From NCBI GenBank assembly GCA_047722305.1, contig JBDNYM010000034.1, forward strand, positions 1-25,673: a DNA stretch of 25,673 nucleotides, given 5' to 3'. The notes below the pieces were generated by a model. That model ran no database searches. It was not told the origin of the DNA and was given only the letters and a program-made list of their open reading frames with translations. Position numbers and translations under genes: made by a program. Shown piece after piece: positions 1 through 8,496 of the stretch. Source of the DNA: JAKVJE01 sp047722305 (GTDB taxonomy: Bacteria; Actinomycetota; Actinomycetes; Actinomycetales; Microbacteriaceae). The first letter of the stretch is position 1. The number at the start of each line of letters is the position of its first letter.

Positions 1-778
<778 letters not shown>

Positions 779-847
779 TGAAAAGTTGATTTGGCTTATT
801 CAGACTGTCTATGCTGACAATCCGTCTATCCAAAGGAATCTCTACGT

Positions 848-863
848 TCGTGATCTCTCACGA
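848..863 (-). repeat. Hairpin in rRNA leader
   Basis: Perfect inverted repeat TCGTGA / TCACGA with loop GAGA on the transcribed strand, 28 nt downstream of boxA and about 70 nt before 16S. The GNRA-type loop supports a real RNA stem. Role not known; a boxC-like or processing element is possible. Confidence 0.5.
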
Positions 864-890
864 CGTCGAGGTATTTGGCATCGACATTGT

Positions 891-911
891 GCACACTGTT
901 GAGTTCTCAAG
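891..911 (-). promoter_or_regulatory. boxA antitermination element of rrn leader
   Basis: The transcribed strand reads CTTGAGAACTCAACAGTGTGC, the form of boxA typical of actinobacterial rRNA leaders. BoxA RNA is bound by NusB/NusE(S10) and protects rRNA transcription from premature termination. It lies about 50 nt after the predicted start site and 110 nt before 16S, the expected place. Confidence 0.8.
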
Positions 912-966
912 GATCCGATGCTCTCGACCATCAGCCCGAAGGCTTACCTGCCGAGGCAACTTCTCT

Positions 967-994
967 ATCTTACACGGTTTCGGATCTTTGTCAA
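967..994 (-). promoter_or_regulatory. rRNA promoter, 16S-proximal (strong)
   Basis: On the minus strand, TTGACA (989-994) is followed after 16 bp by TAAGAT (967-972). This is a near-consensus housekeeping-sigma promoter, with transcription expected to start near 960. It lies about 55 bp before boxA. No sequence-level regulator site is proven, but a 7-bp inverted repeat sits 7 bp upstream of the -35. Confidence 0.75.
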
Positions 995-1001
995 ATCGCT
1001 T

Positions 1002-1019
1002 TCCGAAGTCATCTTCGGA
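1002..1019. repeat. 7-bp inverted repeat just upstream of the proximal rRNA promoter
   Basis: TCCGAAG and CTTCGGA separated by 4 nt, ending 7 bp upstream of the -35 box. It could form a hairpin in RNA from the distal promoter, or be a protein site next to the proximal promoter. It is not followed by a U-run, so it does not look like a terminator. Confidence 0.45.
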
Positions 1020-1069
1020 GGTGATCGGCTGTGAACCGGACCGGAAAGACACCGTATCAGACATTCTCA

Positions 1070-1084
1070 TGAGTTTCAAACTCA
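1070..1084. repeat. 15-bp palindrome between the two rRNA promoters
   Basis: TGAGTTT-C-AAACTCA is a perfect palindrome with 7-bp arms and one central base. It lies about 75 bp upstream of the proximal -35 and about 75 bp downstream of the distal -10. Its form resembles an operator for a dimeric regulator, but I do not recognise the site. Confidence 0.4.
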
Positions 1085-1160
1085 CGATCAGGTGATTGGT
1101 GGTCCCGCTTGAGGCCGGAACGCTCTGCGGCGATCCGCACCTTTGGGGTGACAAGAAGTA

Positions 1161-1190
1161 ACTATAGCCACGGTTTTCGGAGCTGCGCAA
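1161..1190 (-). promoter_or_regulatory. rRNA promoter, distal
   Basis: TTGCGC (1185-1190), an 18-bp spacer and TATAGT (1161-1166) on the minus strand. It begins about 40 bp after the tyrS stop codon. The -10 is good, the -35 partial and the spacer slightly long, so it should be weaker than the proximal promoter. Tandem rRNA promoters are usual in actinobacteria. Confidence 0.55.
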
Positions 1191-1230
1191 GTCGAGAGCG
1201 GGGATTTTCCGGAATCGACCCACGATCGGC

Positions 1231-2574
1231 TCAACCGCGCGGCAAACTCGTCTCGTCCGATTCCGCCACGACCCCGGCGAGGGTCTTCTTGCCCCGCCGC
1301 AACACCGAAACGCGCCCCCCGATGAAGGCCGGCAGGACCGCCTCGGCGTCTTCCACCTTCACGTTGTCCACGTAGACGCCCCCCTGGACGATCGCGCGGC
1401 GCGCATCCGACGACGACTTCACCACCCCCGTCGCCACCAGCGTCTGCACCACGGCGTCGCCCGGGGCACCGGTCACGTGCGGCAGCGCCTGGACAGCGCT
1501 CACCAGGGTGTCGATCGGCACCTCGCCGAGCTCGCCCCGGCCGAACAGCGCCGCGGACGCATCCACCACCGCCTGGGCCGCCGCCGGGCCGTGCACCAGG
1601 GAGGTCACCTCCCAGGCGAGGGCGTGCTGCGCCTCCCGCCGCTGCGGAGCATCCCGCGTGATCTGCTCCAGGGCCTCGATCCGCTCCCGGGGCAGGAACG
1701 TGAACACCTTCAAGAGCTTGACGACGTCCCGGTCGTCGACGTTCAACCAGAACTGGTAGAACGCGTACGGGCTGGTGAGGCTCGGATCGAGCCAGACGGC
1801 ATTCCCCTCCGACTTGCCGAACTTGTGCCCGGTCGCGTCGGTGATGATCGGAGTGCCGAACGCGTGGGCGCCGACGCCCTCCACATGGCGGATCAGGTCG
1901 ATGCCCGCCGTAAGGTTGCCCCACTGGTCCTGGCCGCCCGTCTGCAGCACGCAGTCGTAGCGCCGGTAGAGCTCCAGGAAGTCGAGGCCCTGCAGCACCT
2001 GGTAGCTGAATTCGGTGTAGCTGATGCCGGCCTCCGAATTGAGACGGGCCGACACCGCCTCCTTCGCCAGCATCGTGCTGACCCGGAAATGCTTGCCCAC
2101 ATCCCGCAGCAGATCGATGGCCGAGAGCCGGCCCGTCCAATCGAGGTTGTTCACCAGCCGCAGTGGGTTCTCGCCCTCCGTGCTGAGGAAGCGACCGACC
2201 TGGGCGCCGATCCGCTCCACCCAGCCCGCCACCGTCGCCTTGTCGTGCAAGGTGCGCTCTGCGGTGGGCCGCGGGTCGCCGATCAGCCCGGTGGCCCCAC
2301 CGACCACGCCGATCGGGCGATTGCCGGCCAGCTGCAGCCGCCGCAAAGTGAGCAGCTGCACCAGATTGCCCAGGTGAAGGCTCGCCGCCGTCGGGTCGAA
2401 GCCGCAGTAGTAGGTCAGCGGCCCCTCCTCCAGACGAGCGCGCAGCGCGCCCAGGTCGGTGGATACCGCCACCAGCCCGCGCCACACCAGTTCGTCGAGG
2501 ACGTTGGGGAAACTCGGATCGTTCGTCTGAGCCGCGAGCAGCTGCTCGCGGCTCTCTGTCGGTGCAAAGGTCAC
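1231..2574 (-). CDS. tyrS: Tyrosyl-tRNA synthetase (TyrRS)
   Basis: Class I aminoacyl-tRNA synthetase that charges tRNA-Tyr with tyrosine in the cytoplasm. The 447-residue protein is slightly longer than the usual ~420. It has the HIGH-type signature HLGN at residues 67-70, the tyrosine-pocket segment with QTGGQDQWGN at 211-220, the KMSKS-type loop KFGKS at 251-255, and a C-terminal S4-like RNA-binding domain (about 385-447). The GTG at 2574 is chosen because it lies 5 bp after the argH stop and precedes the conserved N-terminus; translation is probably coupled to argH. No leader, T-box or promoter fits into that gap, so it appears to be the last gene of the long minus-strand operon, running directly toward the rRNA promoters with no visible terminator. 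Confidence 0.97.
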   Translation of the reverse strand: MTFAPTESREQLLAAQTNDPSFPNVLDELVWRGLVAVSTDLGALRARLEEGPLTYYCGFDPTAASLHLGNLVQLLTLRRLQLAGNRPIGVVGGATGLIGDPRPTAERTLHDKATVAGWVERIGAQVGRFLSTEGENPLRLVNNLDWTGRLSAIDLLRDVGKHFRVSTMLAKEAVSARLNSEAGISYTEFSYQVLQGLDFLELYRRYDCVLQTGGQDQWGNLTAGIDLIRHVEGVGAHAFGTPIITDATGHKFGKSEGNAVWLDPSLTSPYAFYQFWLNVDDRDVVKLLKVFTFLPRERIEALEQITRDAPQRREAQHALAWEVTSLVHGPAAAQAVVDASAALFGRGELGEVPIDTLVSAVQALPHVTGAPGDAVVQTLVATGVVKSSSDARRAIVQGGVYVDNVKVEDAEAVLPAFIGGRVSVLRRGKKTLAGVVAESDETSLPRG

Positions 2575-2579
2575 GAGAC

Positions 2580-4016
2580 CTACGCTACCAACGGCTCCGT
2601 TCCGATACGCTCCCGCGCCGCAGCGATCCGCGGCGGAATCGCGGCCAGCTGCGCCCGCACGTTGACCGCCGCCGTCCCGCCGCGCGCCGAGCGCGCCGCC
2701 GTCGACCCCTCCACGGTGAGCACCTCGCGCACCCCGGGCCGCAGCCGCGCATCCACCGCGGCGAACTGGGCATCCGTGCACTCCGAAAGCTGCAAGCCGT
2801 GCTGCTCGCAGAACCGCACCAGGTTGCCCGAGATCTCGTGGGCATCGCGGAAGGGCACGTGGTGCTTGACCAGCCACTCGGCCACATCCGTCGCCAGGGA
2901 GAACCGCTCGCCTGCGGCCTGCGCCAGGCGCGCCGTGTCGAAGGACGCCGTGCGCACCATGCCGGCGAAGGCCGGCAGCAGCACCTCCAGAGTGTCGATC
3001 TGGTCGAAGACCGGCTCCTTGTCCTCCTGCAGATCGCGGTTGTAGGCCAACGGCTGCGCCTTGAACGTGGCCAGCAGCCCGGCCAGATCGCCGATGAGTC
3101 GCCCCGACTTGCCCCGGGCGAGCTCCGCGATGTCGGGGTTCTTCTTCTGCGGCATGATCGACGACCCCGTCGAATACGAGTCGTCCAACGTCAGGAACCC
3201 GAACTCGGGGGTGTTCCAGATGATGAACTCCTCCGCCAGCCGGGAGATGTCGATGCCGATCTGGGCCAGGACGTAGGCGAACTCGGACACCCCGTCCCGC
3301 GACGCCGTGCCGTCGATGGAATTCTCCACCGACGTCGAGAAGCCCAGCTCTTCCGCCACCGGCTGGGGGTCGAGCCCCAGGGTCGAGCCCGCCAGCGCGC
3401 CCGAGCCGTACGGCGACGCGTCCGTGCGCACCCGCCAGTCGGCCAGCCGCTCCAGGTCGCGCACCAGCGGCCACGCGTGCGCCAGCAGCTGATGGCCGAG
3501 CAGCACCGGCTGCGCGCTCTGCATATGCGTGCGCCCCGGCATCGGATCGGTCGCGTGCGCGTCGGCCTGAGCGCGCAGGGCCGCGATCACGTCATCCACC
3601 AGCCCGGCGATGCGGATGGCGTGGTCGCGCAGGAACATGCGCACCAGCGTCGCGATCTGATCGTTGCGGCTGCGGCCGGCGCGCAGCCGGCCCCCGAGCT
3701 CGCGGCCCGCGATCTCGATCAGCCCGCGTTCCAAGGCCGAATGGACGTCCTCGTCGGCCGGAGCCGGCAGGAACTCGCCGGAGACGACCTGCCGCTCCAG
3801 CTCATCCAGTGCCCCGGTCATCCCGGACAGCTCGTCCTCGGTGAGATACCCCGCCCGGGCCAGCGCCCGGGCATGGGCCCGGGAGCCGGCGATGTCGTAG
3901 CGGGCCAGCCGCCAGTCGAACTGCGTCGACCGGCTCAGCGCCACCAGCTCCGGGGAGGGGCCGGACGCGAACCGGCCTCCCCAGAGCGCGCCGGCCTGCC
4001 CGGCACGCTCCGACAT
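2580..4016 (-). CDS. argH: Argininosuccinate lyase
   Basis: Cleaves argininosuccinate to arginine and fumarate, the last step of arginine synthesis; a homotetramer of the fumarase/aspartase superfamily. The 478-residue length is normal. The superfamily signature SSIMPQKKNPD is at residues 285-295, including the catalytic serine loop, and the GRTHMQ motif with the proposed catalytic histidine is at 161-166. The ATG at 4016 overlaps the argG stop by one base (TGATG), so translation is coupled to argG. The MSERAG start leads straight into the conserved LWGGRF segment, supporting the choice. Standard base composition and nothing broken. Confidence 0.98.
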   Translation of the reverse strand: MSERAGQAGALWGGRFASGPSPELVALSRSTQFDWRLARYDIAGSRAHARALARAGYLTEDELSGMTGALDELERQVVSGEFLPAPADEDVHSALERGLIEIAGRELGGRLRAGRSRNDQIATLVRMFLRDHAIRIAGLVDDVIAALRAQADAHATDPMPGRTHMQSAQPVLLGHQLLAHAWPLVRDLERLADWRVRTDASPYGSGALAGSTLGLDPQPVAEELGFSTSVENSIDGTASRDGVSEFAYVLAQIGIDISRLAEEFIIWNTPEFGFLTLDDSYSTGSSIMPQKKNPDIAELARGKSGRLIGDLAGLLATFKAQPLAYNRDLQEDKEPVFDQIDTLEVLLPAFAGMVRTASFDTARLAQAAGERFSLATDVAEWLVKHHVPFRDAHEISGNLVRFCEQHGLQLSECTDAQFAAVDARLRPGVREVLTVEGSTAARSARGGTAAVNVRAQLAAIPPRIAAARERIGTEPLVA

Positions 4017-5293
4017 CACGCCTCGCGCTGGTCGGAACGGGAGTGGTTCTTCGAGCGCTCCACGTACACCGGCTCGCGCTGCCCCACCGGCTGAGCGACC
4101 GCCGCGTTGCGCTTGGAGGCGATCTTCGACGGCAGCGACCACAGGTCGATGAACCCGCGCGCCGACTTGTGCGAGAACGTGCCGCCCTCGTCGTAGGTGG
4201 CCAAGTCGAAGTCGTACAGGCTGGCTCCCGAGCGCGAGCCCGTCACGATGGCGCGGCCGCCCTGCAGATGCAGGCGGATCTCGCCGGTGACGTACCGCTG
4301 CGTCTCTTCGATGAAGGCGTCGAGCGCCACTTTCAGGCCCGAGAACCAGAGGCCGTCGTAGACCAGCTGCGCCCACTTGTTCTCGACGTCCTGCTTGTAG
4401 CGGGCCACATCGCGCTCCAGCGTCAGATTCTCCAACGCCTCGTGCGCCGCGATCAGCGCCACTGCGCCCGGAGCCTCGTACACCTCGCGGCTCTTGATGC
4501 CGACCAGGCGATCCTCGACGATGTCGATGCGGCCGACGCCCTCGTTGCCGGCCAGCTCGTTCATCCGCTCGACCGCCTGCAGCGGAGTGACCGCCTCGCC
4601 GTCGATCGCCACCGGGACGCCCTGCTCGAACCCGATCACCACGTCGCGCCCCTCGCGGGACGCCTCCGCCGGGTTCTTCGTGTACGTATACAGGTCCTCG
4701 ATGGGGGCGTTCCACGGATCTTCCAGGAAGCCGGTCTCGATGGCCTTGCCCCAGACGTTCTGGTCGATCGAGTACGGGCTCTTCTTCGACTGCTGGATGG
4801 GCAGGTGGTGCTCGGCCGCGAACTCGATCGACTTGTCGCGAGTCAGCTCGAAGTCGCGGATCGGGGCCACCGCGTCGAGGTCGGGGGCGATGGCCGCCAC
4901 CGCCGCCTCGAAGCGCACCTGGTCGTTGCCCTGGCCGGTGCAGCCGTGGGCGATCGCGTTCGCCCCCAGCTCGTGCGCCGTCTTGGCCAGATACTTGGCG
5001 ATCAGCGGACGCGACAGCGCCGAGACCAGCGGGTACTGCCGCTGATAGGTGGCGTTCGCCTTCAGCGCCGGCATCAGGTACTCGGAGGCGAACTCGTCTT
5101 TCACATCGGCGACCACCGCATCCACCGCCCCGCAGGCGAGGGCGCGCTGGCGGATCGACTCGAGGTCTTCGCCGCCCTGCCCCACGTCTACCGAGAGCGC
5201 CACCACGTCTTTCCCGGTCTCCTGCTTCAGCCAGCCGATGCCGACGGAAGTGTCCAGCCCGCCCGAGTAGGCCAGCACGATGCGTTCAGTCAT
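4016..5293 (-). CDS. argG: Argininosuccinate synthase
   Basis: Condenses citrulline and aspartate with ATP to form argininosuccinate. The 425-residue protein has the PP-loop ATP-pyrophosphatase motif AYSGGLDTS at residues 8-16 and the citrulline/aspartate-binding GCTGQGNDQVRFE segment near 117-129. It is about 25 residues longer than the usual ~400, because of a polar C-terminal tail after the conserved core (about 395-425). The start is ATG 5293 with a good ribosome site, GAGGAG, 8 nt upstream. Only 35 bp separate it from argF; in many actinobacteria the regulator gene argR lies here, but there is no room for it in this genome. Confidence 0.98.
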   Translation of the reverse strand: MTERIVLAYSGGLDTSVGIGWLKQETGKDVVALSVDVGQGGEDLESIRQRALACGAVDAVVADVKDEFASEYLMPALKANATYQRQYPLVSALSRPLIAKYLAKTAHELGANAIAHGCTGQGNDQVRFEAAVAAIAPDLDAVAPIRDFELTRDKSIEFAAEHHLPIQQSKKSPYSIDQNVWGKAIETGFLEDPWNAPIEDLYTYTKNPAEASREGRDVVIGFEQGVPVAIDGEAVTPLQAVERMNELAGNEGVGRIDIVEDRLVGIKSREVYEAPGAVALIAAHEALENLTLERDVARYKQDVENKWAQLVYDGLWFSGLKVALDAFIEETQRYVTGEIRLHLQGGRAIVTGSRSGASLYDFDLATYDEGGTFSHKSARGFIDLWSLPSKIASKRNAAVAQPVGQREPVYVERSKNHSRSDQREA

Positions 5294-5328
5294 GAATCCA
5301 CGCTCCTCAAGGGTGTCTCAGCGAAAGT

Positions 5329-6267
5329 CTACCGACCGGATTCCCGGTGCGAGAGCAGCCAGGCCATCAGGGCCTTCTGGGCGTGCAGCCGGTTCTCGGC
5401 CTCGTCCCAGACCACCGACTGCGGGCCGTCGATGACGTCGGCCGCCACCTCGTAGCCGCGGTAAGCGGGCAGGCAGTGCTCGAAGATCGCGTCGGGGGCC
5501 GCCAGCCCCATGAGCTCCGGCGTCACCTGGTAGCCCTGGAACGTCCGGACCCGCTCGGCCTTCTCGTCCTCCTGGCCCATCGAGACCCAGGTGTCGGTGA
5601 TGACGATGTCGGCCCCCTCGATCGCCTCGCGGGGATCGGCCGTGACCAGGACGGAGCCGCCGGTGAGCCCGGCGCGCTCGCGGGCGTCGGCCACGATGTC
5701 GGCGCGCGGCTGGAACCCCTGCGGCCCGGCGATGCGCACGTTCAGCCCCGCCGTCGCCCCGCCCAGCAGATACGAGTGCGCCATGTTATTGGCCCCGTCG
5801 CCCACGTAGGCGAGCGTACGGCCCGGCAGCGCGCCCAGGTACTCGCGCGCCGTCAGGAGATCGGCCAGCACCTGGCACGGATGGAAGTCGTCCGAGAGCG
5901 CGTTGATGACCGGCACCGAGCTGTACCGCGCCATCTTCTCCAGCCCGCTCTGGGCGAACGTGCGCCACACGATCAGGGCGACCATGCGCTCCAGCACGCG
6001 CGCGGTGTCCTCGATCGACTCCTTGGCGCCCAGCTGGCTCGACCCCGGGTTGATGATCAGCGGCGAGCCGCCCAGGTCCGCCACCCCGGTGGCGAACGAG
6101 ACCCGCGTGCGGGTCGAGGTCTTGTCGAAGAACACCGCCACCGTCTGCGGGCCCGCCAGCGGCTTGGCCGCGAACCGGTCGCGCTTCATCGTCGCCGCCA
6201 GTTCGAGGATCTCGTTCTGCTCCGCGGGCGACAGATCGTCGTCGCGCAGGAAATGCCGTGTACTCAC
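5329..6267 (-). CDS. argF: Ornithine carbamoyltransferase
   Basis: Makes citrulline from ornithine and carbamoyl phosphate. The 312 residues fit the family. Carbamoyl-phosphate-binding STRTR is at residues 51-55, HPCQ at 129-132, TDTWVSMG at 224-231, and the ornithine-site HCLPA at 264-268. This ornithine-type HCLP and the arg context separate it from aspartate carbamoyltransferase. The GTG at 6267 is chosen over upstream in-frame codons because conserved sequence begins there and a purine-rich GGGAAGGGAAG site lies just upstream. It follows argD by 40 bp and precedes argG by 35 bp. Confidence 0.97.
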   Translation of the reverse strand: MSTRHFLRDDDLSPAEQNEILELAATMKRDRFAAKPLAGPQTVAVFFDKTSTRTRVSFATGVADLGGSPLIINPGSSQLGAKESIEDTARVLERMVALIVWRTFAQSGLEKMARYSSVPVINALSDDFHPCQVLADLLTAREYLGALPGRTLAYVGDGANNMAHSYLLGGATAGLNVRIAGPQGFQPRADIVADARERAGLTGGSVLVTADPREAIEGADIVITDTWVSMGQEDEKAERVRTFQGYQVTPELMGLAAPDAIFEHCLPAYRGYEVAADVIDGPQSVVWDEAENRLHAQKALMAWLLSHRESGR

Positions 6268-6307
6268 TCTTGCTTCCCTTCCCAGTGCTTCACAAACCAG
6301 TGCCGGC

Positions 6308-7480
6308 TCAGACCAGCGCCGCAGCGCGATCCCAGCGCTCCCGCAGCTCCGTGACATCGTCGGCCGAGACGATCAGCGGCGGGGCCAGCCGCACCGTCGA
6401 CTCGTCCGGGGCATTGATGATCAGCCCCACGTCGAGTGCACGGGCCACCAGCTCGTGGGCGACCGGGCGGGTCAGGTGCGCGCCCAGCAGCAGCCCGCGG
6501 CCGCGCACCACATCCACCAGCGGCGCGTCGTGCAGCACGTCGACGATCTGCGCGGAGCGCTCGCGCGCGTTGGCCAGCAGGTGATCGCGCTCGATCACAT
6601 CGAACACGGTGCCGCCGGCCGCCATCGCCAGCGGGTTGCCGCCGAACGTCGACCCGTGCTCGCCCGGGCGCAGCACCTCGGCGGCGGCGCCCATCGACAC
6701 CATCGCCCCCACCGGGACGCCCCCGGCCAGCCCCTTCGCCAGGGTGAAGACGTCGGGCAGGATGCCCGCCTCCTGGAAAGCGAACCAGTCGCCGGTGCGC
6801 CCCATCCCGGTCTGCACCTCATCCACGACCAGCAGGATGCCGTGCCGGGCGGTCAGGTCTCGGGCCGCCGCCAGGAACCCGGGCGGCAGCGGCAGCACGC
6901 CTGCCTCGCCCTGGATCGGCTCCACGAACAGGGCCGCGACCGTGTCGTCGAGGTTCTCCTCCAGCCCGCGCAGCGTCGCCGGAATGAACCCGGTGCCGGG
7001 GACGAGCGGGCGGAACGGATCGCGCAGACGATCTTTGTACGTGATGCTCAGCGACCCCATCGTGCGCCCGTGGAATCCCCGTTCCAGAGCCAGGATGCGC
7101 GTGCGCTTCCCGCCCGATGCGCGGCGCGCCAGCTTGAACGCCGCCTCGTTGGCCTCCGTGCCGGAATTGCAGAAGAACACCTTGCCGCCCTCGGGGTCGC
7201 CGGCGGCGTGCAGGATGCGCTCGGCCAGCCCCAGCTGTGCCGTCGAGGTGAAGTAGTTGGAGATGTGAATCTCGCGGGCGGCCTGCTCGGCGATGGCGCG
7301 CACCAGATCGGGGTGCGCGTGCCCGAGCACGTTGACGGCGATGCCGCCCAGGAAGTCGAGATACTCGGTCCCGTCCACATCCCAGACCCGCGTGCCCTGG
7401 CCATGGTCGAGGCATCGCTGCGGGGCCCCGAACACGCCCAGCAAGCTGTCCTCGTAGCGCTGCGACCAATCTGCGGTCAT
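6308..7480 (-). CDS. argD: Acetylornithine aminotransferase
   Basis: PLP enzyme of the class III aminotransferase family; converts N-acetylglutamate semialdehyde to N-acetylornithine with glutamate as amino donor. In many bacteria it also serves lysine synthesis as the succinyl-DAP transaminase. At 390 residues it is the usual size. The cofactor-binding SGTEANEAA is at about 106-114, the VVDEVQTGMGRTG segment at 218-230, and the PLP lysine in TLAKGLAGG is Lys249. ATG 7480 has GAGAGG upstream. It is 72 bp from argB, the longest gap within the arg cluster. Confidence 0.97.
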   Translation of the reverse strand: MTADWSQRYEDSLLGVFGAPQRCLDHGQGTRVWDVDGTEYLDFLGGIAVNVLGHAHPDLVRAIAEQAAREIHISNYFTSTAQLGLAERILHAAGDPEGGKVFFCNSGTEANEAAFKLARRASGGKRTRILALERGFHGRTMGSLSITYKDRLRDPFRPLVPGTGFIPATLRGLEENLDDTVAALFVEPIQGEAGVLPLPPGFLAAARDLTARHGILLVVDEVQTGMGRTGDWFAFQEAGILPDVFTLAKGLAGGVPVGAMVSMGAAAEVLRPGEHGSTFGGNPLAMAAGGTVFDVIERDHLLANARERSAQIVDVLHDAPLVDVVRGRGLLLGAHLTRPVAHELVARALDVGLIINAPDESTVRLAPPLIVSADDVTELRERWDRAAALV

Positions 7481-7502
7481 CGGGTCATCCTCTCTGCCAT
7501 CC

Positions 7503-7541
7503 GCCGGTCTCCCGGCTGTGAGCTGCCTCTCCGCTGCCTCC
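7503..7541 (-). repeat. Hairpin and short direct repeat in the argB-argD spacer
   Basis: The 72-nt spacer holds a perfect 5-bp hairpin, GCCGG-GAGA-CCGGC (7503-7516), and two near-copies of GGAGGCAGC / AGAGGCAGC (7533-7541 and 7522-7530, read on the minus strand). No U-run follows, so this is not a typical terminator. It may be an mRNA processing or translational element. Confidence 0.35.
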
Positions 7542-7552
7542 CGGCGGCGAAG

Positions 7553-8485
7553 TCAATCGGGCTCGACCAGGGTGCCGACGCCGTGCGTCGTGAAGATCTC
7601 CAGCAGCGACGAATGGGGAACCCGTCCGTCGATGATATGCGCCTGAGCGACGCCGCCGTTGACCGCATCCACGCATGCCCGCATCTTCGGGATCATCCCC
7701 GCCTCCAGATCGGGCAGCATCTCCTCCAGCTCGGAGACGTGGATGCTGGAGATCAGGCTGTCCCGATCCGGCCAGTCGCGGTACAGCCCGGCGACGTTGG
7801 TGAGGATGACGAGCTTCGCCGCCCCCAGCGCCCGGGCCAGCGCCGAGGCCGCCGCATCGGCGTTCACATTCAGGGTCTGCGAGGGGTCGGCCTCGTCGGG
7901 CGCGATCCCGGAGACCACCGGCACGTGCCCCGACCGCAGCTGGCCGAGCACCAGCTCCGGGTCGACGTGCACCACCTCGCCGACCATCCCCAGGTCGACC
8001 GCCGCCCCATGCTCGTCGCGCTCGATGCGGCGCGCGCTGAACAGGCGGGCGTCCTCGCCGCTGATGGCGGCCGCGTACGGCCCGTACTGGTTGATGCGGC
8101 TGACCAGGTCTCGGCTGATCTGGCCGGTGAGCACCATCCGCACGATGTCCATCGCCTCGGGCGACGTGTAGCGGTACCCGGCGCGGAACTCGCTCGGCAC
8201 TCCGAAGCGCTCCAGCACCTGCGTGATCTGCGGGCCGCCGCCGTGCACCACCACCGCGTTGATGCCCACCAGGCGCAGGTAGACGATGTCCTGCGCGAAC
8301 GCGTCCAGCAGCGCCGGATCGACCATGGCGTTGCCGCCGAACTTGATCACGAAGATCTTGCCGCTGAATCGCCGCAGCCACGGCAGCGACTCGATGAGCG
8401 TCTGGGCCTTCAGCGCTGCTTCAACGGATGGCGCTGCCCGGAGGGACGGGGCGGCGGCCTGGGGATTCGATGCGGGATCGGACAT
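7553..8485 (-). CDS. argB: Acetylglutamate kinase
   Basis: Phosphorylates N-acetylglutamate, usually the arginine-feedback-controlled step. An amino-acid-kinase fold is shown by KFGGN (residues 48-52), HGGGPQI (81-87), and the C-terminal nucleotide-binding part with ILTNVAGLYRDW and the MIPKMRAC segment. The first ~28 residues are a low-complexity Ala/Pro-rich extension before the N-terminal helix (LIESLPWLRRF) that hexameric, arginine-sensitive forms carry; arginine inhibition is therefore plausible but inferred. The ATG at 8485 is 11 bp after the argJ stop, with only a weak ribosome site, so a later start is possible. Confidence 0.96.
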   Translation of the reverse strand: MSDPASNPQAAAPSLRAAPSVEAALKAQTLIESLPWLRRFSGKIFVIKFGGNAMVDPALLDAFAQDIVYLRLVGINAVVVHGGGPQITQVLERFGVPSEFRAGYRYTSPEAMDIVRMVLTGQISRDLVSRINQYGPYAAAISGEDARLFSARRIERDEHGAAVDLGMVGEVVHVDPELVLGQLRSGHVPVVSGIAPDEADPSQTLNVNADAAASALARALGAAKLVILTNVAGLYRDWPDRDSLISSIHVSELEEMLPDLEAGMIPKMRACVDAVNGGVAQAHIIDGRVPHSSLLEIFTTHGVGTLVEPD

Positions 8486-8496
8486 GACGGTGCTCG

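Larger units (their letters stand above)
779..960 (-). other. rRNA operon leader (transcribed spacer before 16S)
   Basis: This is the stretch between the predicted promoter-proximal transcription start (~960) and mature 16S. It holds no plausible gene. It contains an actinobacterial boxA-like element (891-911), a small UUCG-type stem-loop before it (933-944, AGCC/GGCT) that could serve as boxB, and a perfect 6-bp hairpin with a 4-nt loop after it (848-863, TCGTGA/TCACGA). The leader should also pair with the 3' flank of 16S to form the RNase III processing stem, but that flank is outside the window. Confidence 0.75.

Noticed and set aside
811..1223. ORFs on both strands across the rRNA leader and promoters
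   Set aside because: They cover boxA and both promoter hexamers, show no family similarity, and differ in composition from the neighbouring genes.
2562..5455. Long plus-strand ORFs opposite argH and argG
   Set aside because: Shadow frames caused by GC3 bias; no motifs and no ribosome sites.
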